Shown: one piece after another, positions 9,901 to 17,072 of the stretch
How the letters are laid out: each line of letters opens with the position of its first letter
Position numbering within the stretch: position 1 is the stretch's first letter
Assembly: GCF_030811855.1 (NCBI RefSeq)
Contig: NZ_JAUSRN010000007.1
Coordinates: 186,001-250,000 of the forward strand
DNA: 64,000 nucleotides
Source of the DNA: Variovorax paradoxus
GTDB taxonomy: Bacteria > Pseudomonadota > Gammaproteobacteria > Burkholderiales > Burkholderiaceae_C
Direction: 5' to 3'
Notes under the pieces: model-generated
What the model was told of the DNA's origin: nothing
The model's input: the letters and a program-made list of their open reading frames with translations, nothing else
Database searches by the model: none
Program-made: the position numbers and the translations under genes

Positions 9901-10243
9901 TGGACTTGCCATCGACGATTTTGGAACGGGCTATTCCTCGCTCTCTTACCTGAAGCACTTTCCGCTGTCGACGGTCAAGATCGACCGCTCCTTCATCAAC
10001 GACCTTTCGCAGGACGCCGATGCTCGCGCGCTCATCGACGGCATCATCACCTTGGCCCACGGGCTGCGAATGAAGGTGGTGGCCGAGGGCATCGAGACCA
10101 CGGCCCAGTTCGACTATTTGCGCAGCCGCGGTTGCGATGAGGCCCAGGGCTACTGGCTCTGCAGGCCCGTGCCCGCCGACGAGGTGCGCAATTTCATGGC
10201 GCGTCATCTGCGCAACCAATTTGCTCCAACGGTGACTGCCTGA
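6917..10243 (+). CDS. CHASE-PAS-GAF-GGDEF-EAL cyclic-di-GMP signalling protein
   Basis: 1108-residue inner-membrane sensor. A first TM (about 10-27) precedes a periplasmic CHASE domain (about 65-310, with YYPLVYIEP and GLAMRLPVY). A second TM follows (about 335-358), then PAS (about 385-480) and GAF (about 500-660). The GGDEF domain has an intact RFGGDEF active site at 749-755 and an inhibitory I-site RxxD (READ, 742-745) exactly five residues before RF-GGDEF's core. The EAL domain has EALMRW from 879 plus NLSPRQF, ELEITEG, DDFGTGYSSL and VVAEGIET. Both catalytic domains look competent, so it may switch between making and degrading c-di-GMP. It appears monocistronic. Confidence 0.93.
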   Translation: MSLSVWVRIRLPLVIFLAGAALSVALAVSARQEIGRSAQARFDAAAFDLARKVEARFDDYIAVLIGLRARFNTSEPVTRSDFTDYVAGLNLASAYPGFQAVNYAPRIAANDKQAFEQQVRGDASLDTVVASKFAIKPPGERDTYYPLVYIEPRAGNERLIGNDLGAMPDRGDALEQGRDTGGLVMSGRKVRIAGRESDIGLAMRLPVYRPRQPLDTLEQRRSAYIGSVGAGFSIAGMLSDVVGSAAARTFRLRLIDAGPSKGAIGTRVETRFVETTSFGEKQLMFDSGALAKPNAALPARSLERMLGFELGGHSWLVEVAQDENQVFGPLDRSIPWFILFGGLATSLLLAGIVFSLTTSRSRAQVLANKMTVHLRTSERQLEEAQHLASLGSWILDPQTGVLQCSDEARRILGFEPGPSQPDLPTLLSRVPSSERAAVEEQIALASQSMERSEFEHRLCLDDGTERWLHVIAQSAVEDGKTLVRGTVRDATRPRKDALRQKLEYKIARLLAGDGRAETVITLALEAVCTDLRWDCGALWSVGEDGMVRCTAAWHANDIPLAVQQFVSDSRLLEYGADEGSLGRAWKTGGIVQIGAQAVPKNFVRDARASQAGLTVGVVVPMIITGSTTALELFGSNPYVVEAETLESLRVIALQIAQYKQRKLAERSLRFMASHDELTGLFNRAALQHELVRAIKRSNRHQKQFAVIFVDLDRFKHINDTLGHGVGDEMIKICGERLTALLREADVVARFGGDEFVLLLENLSSANDAAVLAERVLACCAEPFMIAGRELHVTASVGVSVYPDNGGDAEALLKNADTAMYRAKERGRNTYRFYAAKMNAQSTEQLMMESALRHALERGELEMHYQPKLDLQTQRIVGVEALMRWHHPILGMIPPVQFIPIAEEIGLIVSLGKWALEKACADSRSWQAFGLPDVLMSVNLSPRQFESRTLITDIRSVLETSGLDPSLLELEITEGAVMANPERATQLLRTIRDMGVGLAIDDFGTGYSSLSYLKHFPLSTVKIDRSFINDLSQDADARALIDGIITLAHGLRMKVVAEGIETTAQFDYLRSRGCDEAQGYWLCRPVPADEVRNFMARHLRNQFAPTVTA

Positions 10244-10319
10244 CAAGCGAACCTTTGAAGCAATCGTTACCGGGCACGTTCGCCCGGACATTGCAGCAAC
10301 TCCACAGGAGCATTCATTC

Positions 10320-11132
10320 ATGACTCAATCGGCCCAACGCAAGACACTCGACCAGACCATCGCCGCCATCGAGGCGCTCGACCTCACCCCCATCAAATTC
10401 AAGGCCTGCCGTAAAGAAGACGGCTACGGCTGGTCCCCAAGCTACGCGAACCAGATGGAAGTGGCCTACAAGCGCTACCTGATCCTGCACGCCAAGCACC
10501 CCGACCTGACGCTTGCTCCCGAGCAGGACGTCGACCGCTTCTGGCACATGCACATTCTGGACACGAGAAAGTACGCCGCTGATTGCGAAACCACCTTCGG
10601 CTATTTCTTGCATCACTTTCCGTACCTTGGCCTGCGCGGCGAGGACGATGCCAAGGTGCTGCAAGCTGCTTTTGAAGAGATGCAGCGGTTGACGGCTGAG
10701 GAGTTTGGCGAGGCTACGCCTCAACGTGGGGTTGGCAAGGATGCCGCCGCGTGGTGTTCGCTTGAGGCGGGCAAACCTGCGGCTGCTTGGTGCTCGCTTG
10801 AGGCGGGTAAACCGGCGGCTGCGTGGTGTTCTCTGGAGGCGGGAAAGCCAGCAGCTGCTTGGTGTTCGCTTGAGGTAGATAAACCAGCTGCCGCGTGGTG
10901 CTCGCTTGAGGCAGGCAAACCAACGGCTGCTTGGTGCTCGCTCGAGGCGGACAAACCTGCAGCTGCATGGTGTTCGCTGGAGGCTGGCAAGCCAACAGCT
11001 GCTTGGTGCTCGCTTGAGGCAGATAAGCCTGCAGCCGCATGGTGTTCGCTGGAAGCGGGCGCTCCGGCAGACATCGCCTCCGCAAGGCCCTCGGCGAAGG
11101 CCGGTGCATCAGCAGGTTCCATTTCGGTGTAG
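10320..11132 (+). CDS. DUF1399/glycine-rich-domain-like protein with nine Trp-Cys tandem repeats
   Basis: 270 residues. The N-terminal 135 residues resemble the glycine-rich domain-containing protein-like family (GRDP/DUF1399), with the characteristic DVDRFWHMHILDTRKY segment. From residue 142 come nine perfect-length units of 12 residues, consensus AAAWCSLEAGKP, with minor substitutions (Thr for first Ala; VD or AD for AG). The tail is Ala/Ser/Gly-rich. No signal peptide is evident. A GGAG ribosome site precedes the ATG at 10320. Each repeat carries one Trp, one Cys, one Glu and usually one Lys. Function is unknown; possibilities are metal or redox cysteines, a multivalent binding array or a cleaved peptide precursor. 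It converges with a patatin-like lipase gene. Confidence 0.85.
   Translation: MTQSAQRKTLDQTIAAIEALDLTPIKFKACRKEDGYGWSPSYANQMEVAYKRYLILHAKHPDLTLAPEQDVDRFWHMHILDTRKYAADCETTFGYFLHHFPYLGLRGEDDAKVLQAAFEEMQRLTAEEFGEATPQRGVGKDAAAWCSLEAGKPAAAWCSLEAGKPAAAWCSLEAGKPAAAWCSLEVDKPAAAWCSLEAGKPTAAWCSLEADKPAAAWCSLEAGKPTAAWCSLEADKPAAAWCSLEAGAPADIASARPSAKAGASAGSISV
10743..11066 (+). repeat. nine tandem 36-bp coding repeats
   Basis: Nine back-to-back 36-bp units encode the (A/T)AAWCSL-E-(A/V)(G/D)-K-P repeat. Units differ at many synonymous positions (for example GCC/GCG/GCT/GCA for Ala, TCG/TCT for Ser, CTT/CTG/CTC for Leu), so the peptide is conserved better than the DNA. Units 6-7 and 8-9 are more alike than neighbours, implying a 72-bp higher-order duplication. 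There are no spacers, so this is not a CRISPR array. Confidence 0.95.
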
Positions 11133-11207
11133 ATGGATGGAGGCTTGGCGGGGATGAGTGGCTGGTCTGCTGCGTCCTCCGCCCAGCCCCCTCGCGCGCC
11201 TGCTCGC

Positions 11208-12224
11208 TCACGTCCAGTTCTGCTGCACCCAGCTGCGCACCGCCGCCCACTCGGGCGAGGTCTCTATGTAGTTCTGCGTCGCGCTCACCAATTCGCCTAC
11301 GTTCTTGTAGTCGTCCAGACCGAACGGCTGGCTCAGCGGCACGTTGCCGCGCATGTAGTTGCCGCCGAGCAGTTGCTGGGCCTGGATCGCCGCCAACTCC
11401 GCGGTGGCATCCATGGTGAGATTGAGCAGCGCCGTGGCCGGCACCGCGCCATTGCTGAACGGCCACAGCCAATGCGTGACGCCCCAGTCCAGCGGATTGG
11501 GCACGGAACCAGGCGGCACGCCTACTGGATTGGCGCCGGTGCCCAGCGACAGCATCACGATGTCCGACGTGGCGGTGGCGTAGCCCTGGTAGATGGCCTC
11601 TACGACCGCCGTCATCGAGGGGTTGTTGGCGAACGTGCCGCCGTCAGCGAAGTAGCCGAAGCCGCCCACCTGGTACGGCGGGAAGTACGTCGGCGCAGCC
11701 GAGGTGGCCAGTGCGGCGTCCACCATGCTGATATCACGGTAGGTGTTGTTCGGACCGTTGGAGATGGTGCACGGCGCCCAACTGTTGTCGCTCGCATCCC
11801 ATAGTCGCGCGGAGTTGACGGCCACGAACCGGCTCGCCGACGACATCGCGCCTGCACCCACCAGTTTCTGGGCGACTGCCTGCAGGCCAGTGTTGACGTA
11901 CTGGCATCTGAAGATGCCAGGGCCGCTGCCCAGCAGTTCTTCCGTCGACTGCGCCGGTGCCCGGTCTTGCTGCTTGGCCTCTGCGGCCAGCCACCAGCCG
12001 TTGGGCTCGAAGATCGTGGCCCCTTCGTTCTGGTAGAGATTGACGATGTCGTCGATGCCCACATTGCTCACCAGGCCCAGCGAGATCAGGCCACCCGTGG
12101 AAGTGCCGGCGAAACCGTCTGCGTTCTGGACGATGCCGAAGCTTCGGTCCAGGTCCTGGATCAGCAGCGCAGTGATGACGCCGCGGATGCCGCCGCCGTC
12201 GCAGCAGAGAATCTTGAAAGACAT
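11208..12224 (-). CDS. patatin-like phospholipase
   Basis: 338 residues from an ATG with AAGGAG just upstream; the open frame extends further 5' but without family similarity. Patatin features are the oxyanion loop DGGGIRG (9-15), the nucleophile elbow GTSTGG with Ser42, and the dyad Asp in the FADGG motif near residue 190. It should hydrolyse acyl esters of lipids. No signal peptide is seen, so it is probably cytoplasmic or peripheral. Its stop faces the repeat-protein gene, and it is divergent from an alpha/beta hydrolase. No CD-NTase or other CBASS gene is nearby. Confidence 0.9.
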   Translation of the reverse strand: MSFKILCCDGGGIRGVITALLIQDLDRSFGIVQNADGFAGTSTGGLISLGLVSNVGIDDIVNLYQNEGATIFEPNGWWLAAEAKQQDRAPAQSTEELLGSGPGIFRCQYVNTGLQAVAQKLVGAGAMSSASRFVAVNSARLWDASDNSWAPCTISNGPNNTYRDISMVDAALATSAAPTYFPPYQVGGFGYFADGGTFANNPSMTAVVEAIYQGYATATSDIVMLSLGTGANPVGVPPGSVPNPLDWGVTHWLWPFSNGAVPATALLNLTMDATAELAAIQAQQLLGGNYMRGNVPLSQPFGLDDYKNVGELVSATQNYIETSPEWAAVRSWVQQNWT

Positions 12225-12347
12225 GGCTGTGCTCCTTGCTAGAGTGGATAGATGAGCACTGTCGCGCCTCTTCATGCGCCAGTCCATTTCACGTCATTAC
12301 ATGCACAAACCCATATCAAAATCACTTGCCACGAGGAGCAATTTCCA

Positions 12348-13043
12348 ATGCCGACGCAGACACTGAAAGACGGGGGTGATTCATTCGAGGTCTCAGTGCG
12401 CAAAGCCGCCACAGGTTCTTCGGTCGTTCTTTTTTCAGTTGGATCGGGCGGTCAGCCGGAACGGCTCTCTACGCTCCTGGACGCCTTGACTGAATCTGGT
12501 TGCACGGTTGTTGCACCACATTTCGAGCGACTTGCTTCGACTACTCCAACAGAGGAGGAGTTGACCCTTCGGGCAAGAAGACTGGCCCTTGCGCTGGACG
12601 CATTCGTTGAGCCCTCTGCAAAAGCGATAGGCGTGGGGCATTCAATTGGTGCAGCTACCCTTGTCGCTATGGCCGGGGGACAAATGTGGTTGGGGCCAGG
12701 TCGGTGCGTACGCATCGCACCGGACCGTCGCTTGGGTCGTCTCGCCCTTTTGGCACCACCCACTGGATTCTTTCAAGCTCCGGCCGCACTTGATGTCGTG
12801 CGAATTCCAATTTTGGCGTGGGTGGGGTCGGCGGACAGCATCACCCCGCCAGCCCAAACGGAATGGTTTGCACGTGCCATGCACGATTGGAACGCTGTGG
12901 ATGTCCGCATCACCGAAGGGGCTGGCCATTTCTCGTTCATGGACGTTCCACCGCCGCACACCACGGAGCCACTTCCCAACAAGCAAGCGTTTCTGCGAGA
13001 GTATTCGAGCGAGATTTGCAAGTTTGTGGGGGCCGCCGCCTAG
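12348..13043 (+). CDS. alpha/beta hydrolase
   Basis: 231 residues from ATG 12348, chosen because GAGGAG lies just upstream; the frame is open back to 12252 but that part overlaps the divergent promoter region. Catalytic elements are GHSIGA (Ser99), an Asp in GSADSITPP and a His in GAGHFSF. The fold resembles dienelactone hydrolase-like enzymes; the substrate is unknown. Local base composition is less GC-rich than the window around it, and the neighbours are accessory-looking, so transfer is possible. Confidence 0.82.
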   Translation: MPTQTLKDGGDSFEVSVRKAATGSSVVLFSVGSGGQPERLSTLLDALTESGCTVVAPHFERLASTTPTEEELTLRARRLALALDAFVEPSAKAIGVGHSIGAATLVAMAGGQMWLGPGRCVRIAPDRRLGRLALLAPPTGFFQAPAALDVVRIPILAWVGSADSITPPAQTEWFARAMHDWNAVDVRITEGAGHFSFMDVPPPHTTEPLPNKQAFLREYSSEICKFVGAAA

Positions 13044-13074
13044 AGAGTGAATTGCGACACGTAGCGTGCGACAC

Positions 13075-14391
13075 CTACCGCTGCGGCATATCCCTAACCG
13101 AATACCCCAAGCTAACCGTCGCATCCTCCGGAATCCCAGGCATCGTCGCATTCCACGCCGCCCAGTCGGCCCGCATCGCAGCCAACCTCTCCGGCTCCTT
13201 CTTCCCCAGATTCGCCCTTTCGCGCTCGTCGGCCGGAATGTTGAACAGGTACTCGTTTCCATCCACCTTCAGGTACTTCCAGTCCCCATCGCGCATGGCT
13301 TCCTGCCCGCGGTGATTCATGCGCCAGTGCAGCGGACGGCGGAAGCCGTGCTTTGCGTCCTTCAGCACGGGCATGAGCGACACGCCGTCCAGCGGGTAGT
13401 CCGCATCGGCCTGCACGCCAGCCGCGTCGAGCATGGTGGCGGACCAGTCCATGGTCATGCAAAGTTGCTTGCTCTCGCCGCCCTTGGCAATCACGGCGGG
13501 CCAGTGCGCGATCCATGGCACGCGGATGCCGCCCTCGGTCAAATCCATCTTGCCGCCGACCAGTGGCCAGTTGTTCGAAAAGCGCTCGCCGCCGTTGTCG
13601 CTGGTAAACACCACCAGCGTGTTGTCGGCCATGCCGTGCTTTTGCAGGGCGGCCATGATCCAGCCGATGCCTTCGTCCATGTGATGGATCATGCGGCGGT
13701 ACACATGAATGTTGCCGCCGGCCAGGTCGAAGAGGTTGTCCTTCACGGTCGGCGCCTTCTCGGCGTCGTCGCGGGTTTCCCAGGGCCAGTGCGGGGCGGT
13801 GTAGTGCAGGCTCAGGAAGAACGGAGCTTCCTGTTTTGACATGCGCTCTACGTAGTCGACTGCGCGTTTGGAGAGGATGTCGGTGAGGTAGCCGTCTTCC
13901 TTCTTGTCCTCTTCGCCAAACCACAGGTCGTGGGCGCCGGTGGAGTCGCAGTGGGTGAAGTAGTCGACGCCGCCCGACATGGGTCCGAAGAATTCGTCGT
14001 ATCCCGAGCGCAGCGGTCCGAAGCTCGGCGGGTAGCCCAGGTGCCATTTTCCGATGAGCGCGGTCTGGTAGCCGCCGGCCTTCAGCAGTGATGGCAGGGT
14101 GGGGTGGTCGGTCGGCAGGCCGAGCGTGGTGCTGCCGCGGCTGCTGCTCCTGATGGGCTCTTCGGCCGCGCCGCGCAGGCGGTATTGGTAGCGCGCGGTG
14201 ATCATCGCAAAGCGCGTGGGCGAGCACACGGGCGAATTCGAATAGCCCTGGGTGAGCTTCAGGCCATTCGCAGCCAGGCCGTCGAGCACGGGCGACACGG
14301 GGCCGAAGGCAGCATCGCGGCCGCCGTAGCAGCCCAGGTCGGCATAGCCGAGGTCGTCGGCCACGATGAAGATGATGTTGGGTCTGGTCAT
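13075..14391 (-). CDS. sulfatase family hydrolase (arylsulfatase-like)
   Basis: 438 residues. The N-terminal metal site IVADDLGYADLG and the sulfatase signature CSPTR (Cys56, matured to formylglycine) followed by ALIGKWHLG are all present, as is a second metal site (VFTSDNGG). It should cleave sulfate esters. No signal peptide is obvious, so action is probably cytoplasmic. The ATG is 14 bp downstream of a Bug-type receptor gene stop; the three genes form one operon. The context suggests uptake and desulfation of an organic sulfate, but the substrate cannot be read from sequence. Confidence 0.9.
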   Translation of the reverse strand: MTRPNIIFIVADDLGYADLGCYGGRDAAFGPVSPVLDGLAANGLKLTQGYSNSPVCSPTRFAMITARYQYRLRGAAEEPIRSSSRGSTTLGLPTDHPTLPSLLKAGGYQTALIGKWHLGYPPSFGPLRSGYDEFFGPMSGGVDYFTHCDSTGAHDLWFGEEDKKEDGYLTDILSKRAVDYVERMSKQEAPFFLSLHYTAPHWPWETRDDAEKAPTVKDNLFDLAGGNIHVYRRMIHHMDEGIGWIMAALQKHGMADNTLVVFTSDNGGERFSNNWPLVGGKMDLTEGGIRVPWIAHWPAVIAKGGESKQLCMTMDWSATMLDAAGVQADADYPLDGVSLMPVLKDAKHGFRRPLHWRMNHRGQEAMRDGDWKYLKVDGNEYLFNIPADERERANLGKKEPERLAAMRADWAAWNATMPGIPEDATVSLGYSVRDMPQR

Positions 14392-14405
14392 GTGTCTGGA
14401 AAGGT

Positions 14406-15401
14406 TCAGGGCTGGTAGCCGGACTTCTGGACGACGGGCGCCCATTGCGCGCGGTAGGCCTTGAGCATTGCCACTGTCTGCGCCTGCGTGCTCACCACCG
14501 GCGTCATGCCGGCGTCCTTGAACTTGCGCTGCGTGTCGGCGTCTTGCATGACTTCGCGGATCAGGTTGGACAAACGCTCGACCTTCTCCTTGGGCATGCT
14601 GGCGGGCGCAAAGAATGTGTTCCAGCCGGTGGCGGCCAGGTCGAGGCCGGCTTCCTTGAAGGTCGGAATGTCCGGCGCAAAGGGCGAGCGCTTGGCGCCC
14701 GATAGAGCGAGGATGCGCAGCTTGCCGGCGTTGTGCTGTGGCAGCACCACGTCTTCGGTGTCGATGGAAATCGGCACCTGGCCGCCGATCAGGTCGTTCA
14801 GCAGGGGGGCCGAGCCGCGGTAGCCGATGATTTGCGTCTGCACCTTGGCCTTCTCGCCCACCATGAGGCCGAAGAAGTGCGGCAGGCTGCCGGTGGCGGG
14901 CACGCCCACGTTGGCCTGGTTCGGGTTGGCGCGCATCCACGCCAGCAGGTGGTTCAGCTCGCGCACCGGCAGCGCGGGCGAGACCGAAAGCGCAAAGTCG
15001 TACGCATTGACGTGCGACACGGGGACGAAGTCGCGGTCGGGGTCGTAGTTGTTGTCCTTGAAGACCAGCGGCGCCACCACCATCACGGCGGGGTTGGCGA
15101 GCATCAGCACATTCTGGCTGGCGGTCGTGGTCTTGACCTGCTGGGCCGCCAGGCGGCCGCCTGCGCCGGGCTTGTTCTCGACGATGACCGGCACGCCCAG
15201 CCGCGCGCCGAGCTTGTCTCCGACGATTCGCGCCACGCGATCGGTGGCGCCGCCAGGCGCATAGCCGACCACGATGTGCAGCGGGCTGTCGAGCGTCGTT
15301 TGCGCCCCCGCGGTGGTGGCCATGGTGGCGATGGATGCCATGAAGCCGGCTGCGGCAAGCAGCGTGGCCAGGCGGCGGGTGATTGGGGTGTTCTTCAGCA
15401 T
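14406..15401 (-). CDS. Bug/TctC family tripartite tricarboxylate receptor (second copy)
   Basis: 331-residue periplasmic binding protein. A signal peptide (about 1-34, ending ATTAGAQ) precedes the family hallmarks HIVVGYAPGGATDRVAR and VIVENKPGAGG. A GAGGAGG Shine-Dalgarno precedes the ATG at 15401. It lies between another Bug gene and a sulfatase gene in one operon. No TctA/TctB membrane subunits are nearby, which is common in the Bug expansions of Burkholderiales, so the membrane partner must be elsewhere or shared. Confidence 0.92.
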   Translation of the reverse strand: MLKNTPITRRLATLLAAAGFMASIATMATTAGAQTTLDSPLHIVVGYAPGGATDRVARIVGDKLGARLGVPVIVENKPGAGGRLAAQQVKTTTASQNVLMLANPAVMVVAPLVFKDNNYDPDRDFVPVSHVNAYDFALSVSPALPVRELNHLLAWMRANPNQANVGVPATGSLPHFFGLMVGEKAKVQTQIIGYRGSAPLLNDLIGGQVPISIDTEDVVLPQHNAGKLRILALSGAKRSPFAPDIPTFKEAGLDLAATGWNTFFAPASMPKEKVERLSNLIREVMQDADTQRKFKDAGMTPVVSTQAQTVAMLKAYRAQWAPVVQKSGYQP

Positions 15402-15454
15402 GATGGGGTTCCTCCTCGTTCGGTTGTCGTTCGTCGATTCATTCAATAGCTTGC

Positions 15455-16447
15455 TCAGTCGTTGGCCTGAAAATTCACGGCCTTCATGATGCCCGCCCAG
15501 CGCGCGGTGTCCTCGCGCATGGTCTTCAGCAATGCCTCGCTGTTGTCGCCCACTGGGTACATGCCGTTCTGAAGCAGCTGCTGGCGCACCTCGCGCGTGT
15601 TCACGGCACGGGTGAACTCGGCGCGCAGCTTGTCGATGATGGGCTGCGGCGTTTTCAAGGGCGCGTAGTAGGCAAACCAGGCGGTGGCCACCACGTCCTT
15701 GTAGCCGCTCTCGGCAAAGCTGGGAAGGTTGGGCATCAGCGGGGAGCGCTTCTCGCCGCTGGCGGCCAGCACCTTCACGCGGCCCGAAGGCAGCAGTTGC
15801 TGCGCACCGCCGATGGTGTCGAAGTACACCGGCACCGAGCCGCCCATCACGTCCTGCCGCGCCGGCGTGGAGCCGCGGTAGGGCACGTGCACCATCTTGA
15901 GCCCAGCGGCGCGGTTGAGCATTTCGCCCAGAAAGTGCGAAGGCGTTCCCGCGCCGTACGAGGCAAAGCTGAGCTTGTCGCCCTGCGCCTTGGCCCAGGC
16001 GATGAATTCGGCCAGCGTGTTGACCGGCACGTCCTTGTGGACGACCAGCGCCAGCTCGAAGCGCGCCGCATTGATGATCGGCACAAAGTCCTTGATCGGA
16101 TCGTACGAAAGCTGGCGATAGGCGCTCGGGAACATGGTCATCATGCTGGCGGTGCCCAGCAGCAGCGTGCGCCCGTCGGGCGGCGCCGTCTTGACCGCTT
16201 CCACGGCAATGCGGCCTGCCGCGCCCGAGCGGTTGTCGACGATGAGCGGGCCCAGCGTATCGCGCACCTGCTCGGCAATGGCGCGCGTCAGCACGTCCTG
16301 CGTGCCGCCGGCAGGCACGCCGATCAGCACCTTGATCGGCTGGCCTGGAGTGAAGCCCTGGGCCTGCGCGGGGAGGGCGAGCGGCGCCAGGGCGAGCCCG
16401 CCCAGTGCGGCGAGCGCGCGGCGGCGGTCGATGTTGGATGTGGGCAT
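15455..16447 (-). CDS. Bug/TctC family tripartite tricarboxylate receptor (first copy)
   Basis: 330-residue periplasmic receptor whose N-terminus has a twin-arginine-like stretch (NIDRRRALAALGGLALAPL) and cleavage near PAQAQ. The Bug signatures IKVLIGVPAGGTQDVLTR and LIVDNRSGAAGRIAVE are clear. It is the promoter-proximal gene of the receptor-receptor-sulfatase operon and divergent from a MarR regulator, with an inverted-repeat operator between them. The two Bug copies are well diverged, so this is not a recent duplication. Confidence 0.92.
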   Translation of the reverse strand: MPTSNIDRRRALAALGGLALAPLALPAQAQGFTPGQPIKVLIGVPAGGTQDVLTRAIAEQVRDTLGPLIVDNRSGAAGRIAVEAVKTAPPDGRTLLLGTASMMTMFPSAYRQLSYDPIKDFVPIINAARFELALVVHKDVPVNTLAEFIAWAKAQGDKLSFASYGAGTPSHFLGEMLNRAAGLKMVHVPYRGSTPARQDVMGGSVPVYFDTIGGAQQLLPSGRVKVLAASGEKRSPLMPNLPSFAESGYKDVVATAWFAYYAPLKTPQPIIDKLRAEFTRAVNTREVRQQLLQNGMYPVGDNSEALLKTMREDTARWAGIMKAVNFQAND

Positions 16448-16492
16448 GGGCGGTGTCTCCGGGTTCTAGGCGTACGTGCGTTCGATCTCGAA

Positions 16493-16515
16493 CGACTGTA
16501 GAGACGCTACAGTCG
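16493..16515. promoter_or_regulatory. probable MarR operator, CGACTGTAG-N5-CTACAGTCG
   Basis: Perfect 9-bp inverted repeat with a 5-bp spacer, lying 36 bp before the MarR gene and 46 bp before the divergent Bug gene. Size and location fit a MarR dimer that controls both directions. Binding is inferred. Confidence 0.75.
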
Positions 16516-16516
16516 A

Positions 16517-16529
16517 TTGATCTAATCAA
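16517..16529. promoter_or_regulatory. second inverted repeat TTGATCTAATCAA
   Basis: A 13-bp palindrome with 3-bp centre directly abuts the larger operator. It could be a secondary regulator site or part of the MarR promoter. Confidence 0.5.
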
Positions 16530-16550
16530 CCATCCCCCGGACTAACCCCG

Positions 16551-17072
16551 ATGACCGCGCCACGCCGCCCTTTGGACGACCTGCTGCTCTACCGGCTGTC
16601 GCGCCTGGTCGGGGTGGCGGGCGGCATGGTGATCCGGCTGTGCGAGGGGCGCTTTGGCATCACGCGGCGCGAATGGCGGCTGATCGCGGTGCTGGCGAGC
16701 CGGGGCCAGCTGGGCTCCTCCCAGCTGGCCGAACATGCGCAACTCGACCGCGCCCGCACCTCGAAGGCGGTCGGCTCGCTGGTGCAAAAGCAGCTGGTTT
16801 CGCGCGTGGCGCGCGCGGGCGACCGGCGGCAGGTGCTGCTGGGCCTCACCGAGGCGGGGCACGCGCTGTATGAAGAGCTTTTTCCGCTAGTCACCCAGAT
16901 CAATGCCGAGCTGATGGGTGCTCTGGGCAAGCAAGACGCGGCGCGCCTCGACGAATTCCTGCATCGCCTGCAAGCGCGGGCTGACCGCATGGTGCAAGAG
17001 GCCGTGCTGCCCAAGGCCGATCGCGGGCGGCGCGGCGCAGAGCCAACTCCCAAGCCTGGAAAGCCCGCATGA
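16551..17072 (+). CDS. MarR family transcriptional regulator
   Basis: 173 residues with a classical MarR winged helix. The recognition region is SSQLAEHAQLDRARTSKAVGSLVQKQLVSR and the wing is ARAGDRRQVLLGLTEAG. A basic C-terminal tail (DRGRRGAEPTPKPGKPA) is extra. It is divergent from the Bug-Bug-sulfatase operon across a 103-bp gap holding two palindromes, so it probably represses that operon and itself. Its stop overlaps the next start (ATGA). Confidence 0.92.
   Translation: MTAPRRPLDDLLLYRLSRLVGVAGGMVIRLCEGRFGITRREWRLIAVLASRGQLGSSQLAEHAQLDRARTSKAVGSLVQKQLVSRVARAGDRRQVLLGLTEAGHALYEELFPLVTQINAELMGALGKQDAARLDEFLHRLQARADRMVQEAVLPKADRGRRGAEPTPKPGKPA

Noticed and set aside
10743..11066. CRISPR-like array because of the 36-bp period
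   Set aside because: Units are directly adjacent, with no spacers and no cas genes, and the reading frame is continuous.
10721..11122. Minus-strand repeat ORF with ASSEH(H/Q)AA units
   Set aside because: Antisense reading of the 36-bp coding repeat; period divisible by 3 keeps all frames open. The plus frame has a ribosome site and an N-terminal domain.
11208..12224. CBASS CapV effector
   Set aside because: The patatin motifs fit many lipases; there is no CD-NTase, Cap2 or Cap3 gene nearby.
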